A stretch of DNA of 5,955 nucleotides from Bordetella parapertussis (GTDB lineage: Bacteria; Pseudomonadota; Gammaproteobacteria; Burkholderiales; SG8-41), in contig CAMBCD010000183.1 in assembly GCA_945863085.1 (NCBI GenBank), positions 1-5,955 on the forward strand, read 5' to 3'. The notes under the pieces were generated by a model. That model saw nothing but the letters and a program-made list of their open reading frames with translations. It searched no databases and was not told the origin of the DNA. Each line of letters opens with the position of its first letter. Positions within the stretch are counted from its first letter, which is position 1. Below, one piece after another: positions 5,437-5,955 of the stretch. Both the position numbers and the translations under genes were made by a program.

Positions 5437-5955
5437 GCCGGAGCAGGGCGCGACTTCGCCACGGCGCTCGGGGCAGGCTCTGGTCGAGTTCCTGATCATT
5501 TATCCAACCCTGCTGCTGCTGATCCTCGGCGGCTTCCAGTTCGCACTGATCTACCAGGCGAAATCGACGCTGAATTACGCAACGTTCATGGCGGCGCGGC
5601 AGGGTGCGCTGAAAAACGGCAAGATGACATCGATCAAGGACGGACTGGCAGGCGGCATGACGCCGCTGTTCGCCACGACCAGGGATGACTACGGTGATTT
5701 GTTCAAGGCGCGGGTCATCGCCGCAGTCGAAGTGTTCAATCCGCTCAATACGAAGATCGACGTGCTGAGCCCGACGGCGGATGCCTATAACGCGCACAAG
5801 ACCGATTCCGAGTCGGGCACTGAAATCCCCAACGACAACCTGATGTACCGTCCGACCACGGTGAAGGGCGGCATGAGCGTGCAGGACGCCAACCTGCTGA
5901 CCATACAGGTGACGTATTGCACGCGGCTGATCGTGCCCATCGTCAACCGGGTGAT
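5414..5955 (+). CDS. tadE: TadE-family pseudopilin, 3'-truncated by the window edge
   Basis: This frame is open from the ATG at 5414 to the right edge, giving 180 complete codons without a stop. The N-terminus is a TadE-type pseudopilin: a basic, hydrophilic leader (residues 1-20, RRQKNK then PRRSG), then QALVEF at 21-26 and a hydrophobic helix to about residue 47 (IIYPTLLLLILGGFQFALIY). Cleavage by a prepilin peptidase after Gly20 would place Glu25 at mature position +5, the type IV prepilin signature. TLNYATFMAARQGAL at 52-66 matches the conserved region after the helix. The rest looks like a periplasmic domain, with a strand TIQVTYCTRL near the right edge containing Cys169. TadE/TadF pseudopilins are minor components needed for Flp pilus production. 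The start overlaps tadD by 23 nt with no clear Shine-Dalgarno, so reinitiation after tadD is likely. TadE, TadF and TadG share this N-terminus; TadE is preferred for position, but the missing C-terminus leaves this open. Confidence 0.88.
   Translation, partial: MNRRQKNKPEQGATSPRRSGQALVEFLIIYPTLLLLILGGFQFALIYQAKSTLNYATFMAARQGALKNGKMTSIKDGLAGGMTPLFATTRDDYGDLFKARVIAAVEVFNPLNTKIDVLSPTADAYNAHKTDSESGTEIPNDNLMYRPTTVKGGMSVQDANLLTIQVTYCTRLIVPIVNRV

Overview
The window lies inside a tad (tight adherence / Flp type IVc pilus) biogenesis operon. All seven genes read left to right, are tightly packed and all belong on the + strand. The DNA is GC-rich with G/C-ending codons throughout and shows no base-composition break. 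Protein style and gene arrangement suggest a proteobacterium, perhaps a betaproteobacterium, but no taxonomic marker is present and this is only an impression.

Layout: (1) the 3' end of the outer-membrane secretin gene rcpA/cpaC, cut by the left edge; (2) tadA/cpaF, the secretion ATPase, here with an N-terminal FHA domain and an Ala/Pro linker; (3) tadB and (4) tadC, the paired inner-membrane platform proteins; (5) a 119-residue cytoplasmic DUF192 protein; (6) a short TPR lipoprotein in the tadD position; (7) a TadE-family pseudopilin gene, cut by the right edge. Junctions are: secretin to tadA, 32-nt gap; tadA/tadB, 1-nt overlap (TGATG); tadB/tadC, 4-nt overlap (ATGA); tadC to DUF192, 8-nt gap; DUF192/tadD, 4-nt overlap (ATGA); tadD/tadE, 23-nt overlap. 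This is one transcription and translation unit. The largest gap is 32 nt, so no non-coding stretch needs separate description. I see no internal promoter, terminator, RNA gene, mobile element or CRISPR array.

Together the genes encode the engine and channel of a Tad pilus. TadA hydrolyses ATP under the TadB/TadC platform to extrude Flp pilin. The secretin forms the outer-membrane pore, TadD is probably its lipoprotein partner, and the TadE-like pseudopilin probably helps prime the fibre. Flp pilin, prepilin peptidase, RcpC/CpaB and TadZ/CpaE are not in the window and may lie upstream or elsewhere.

The system itself is known. The points worth a second look are the FHA fusion on the ATPase combined with the absence of rcpB/tadZ between secretin and ATPase, the DUF192 gene embedded in the operon, and two small tandem duplications placed exactly on gene junctions. 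One of these coincides with the tadE start codon.
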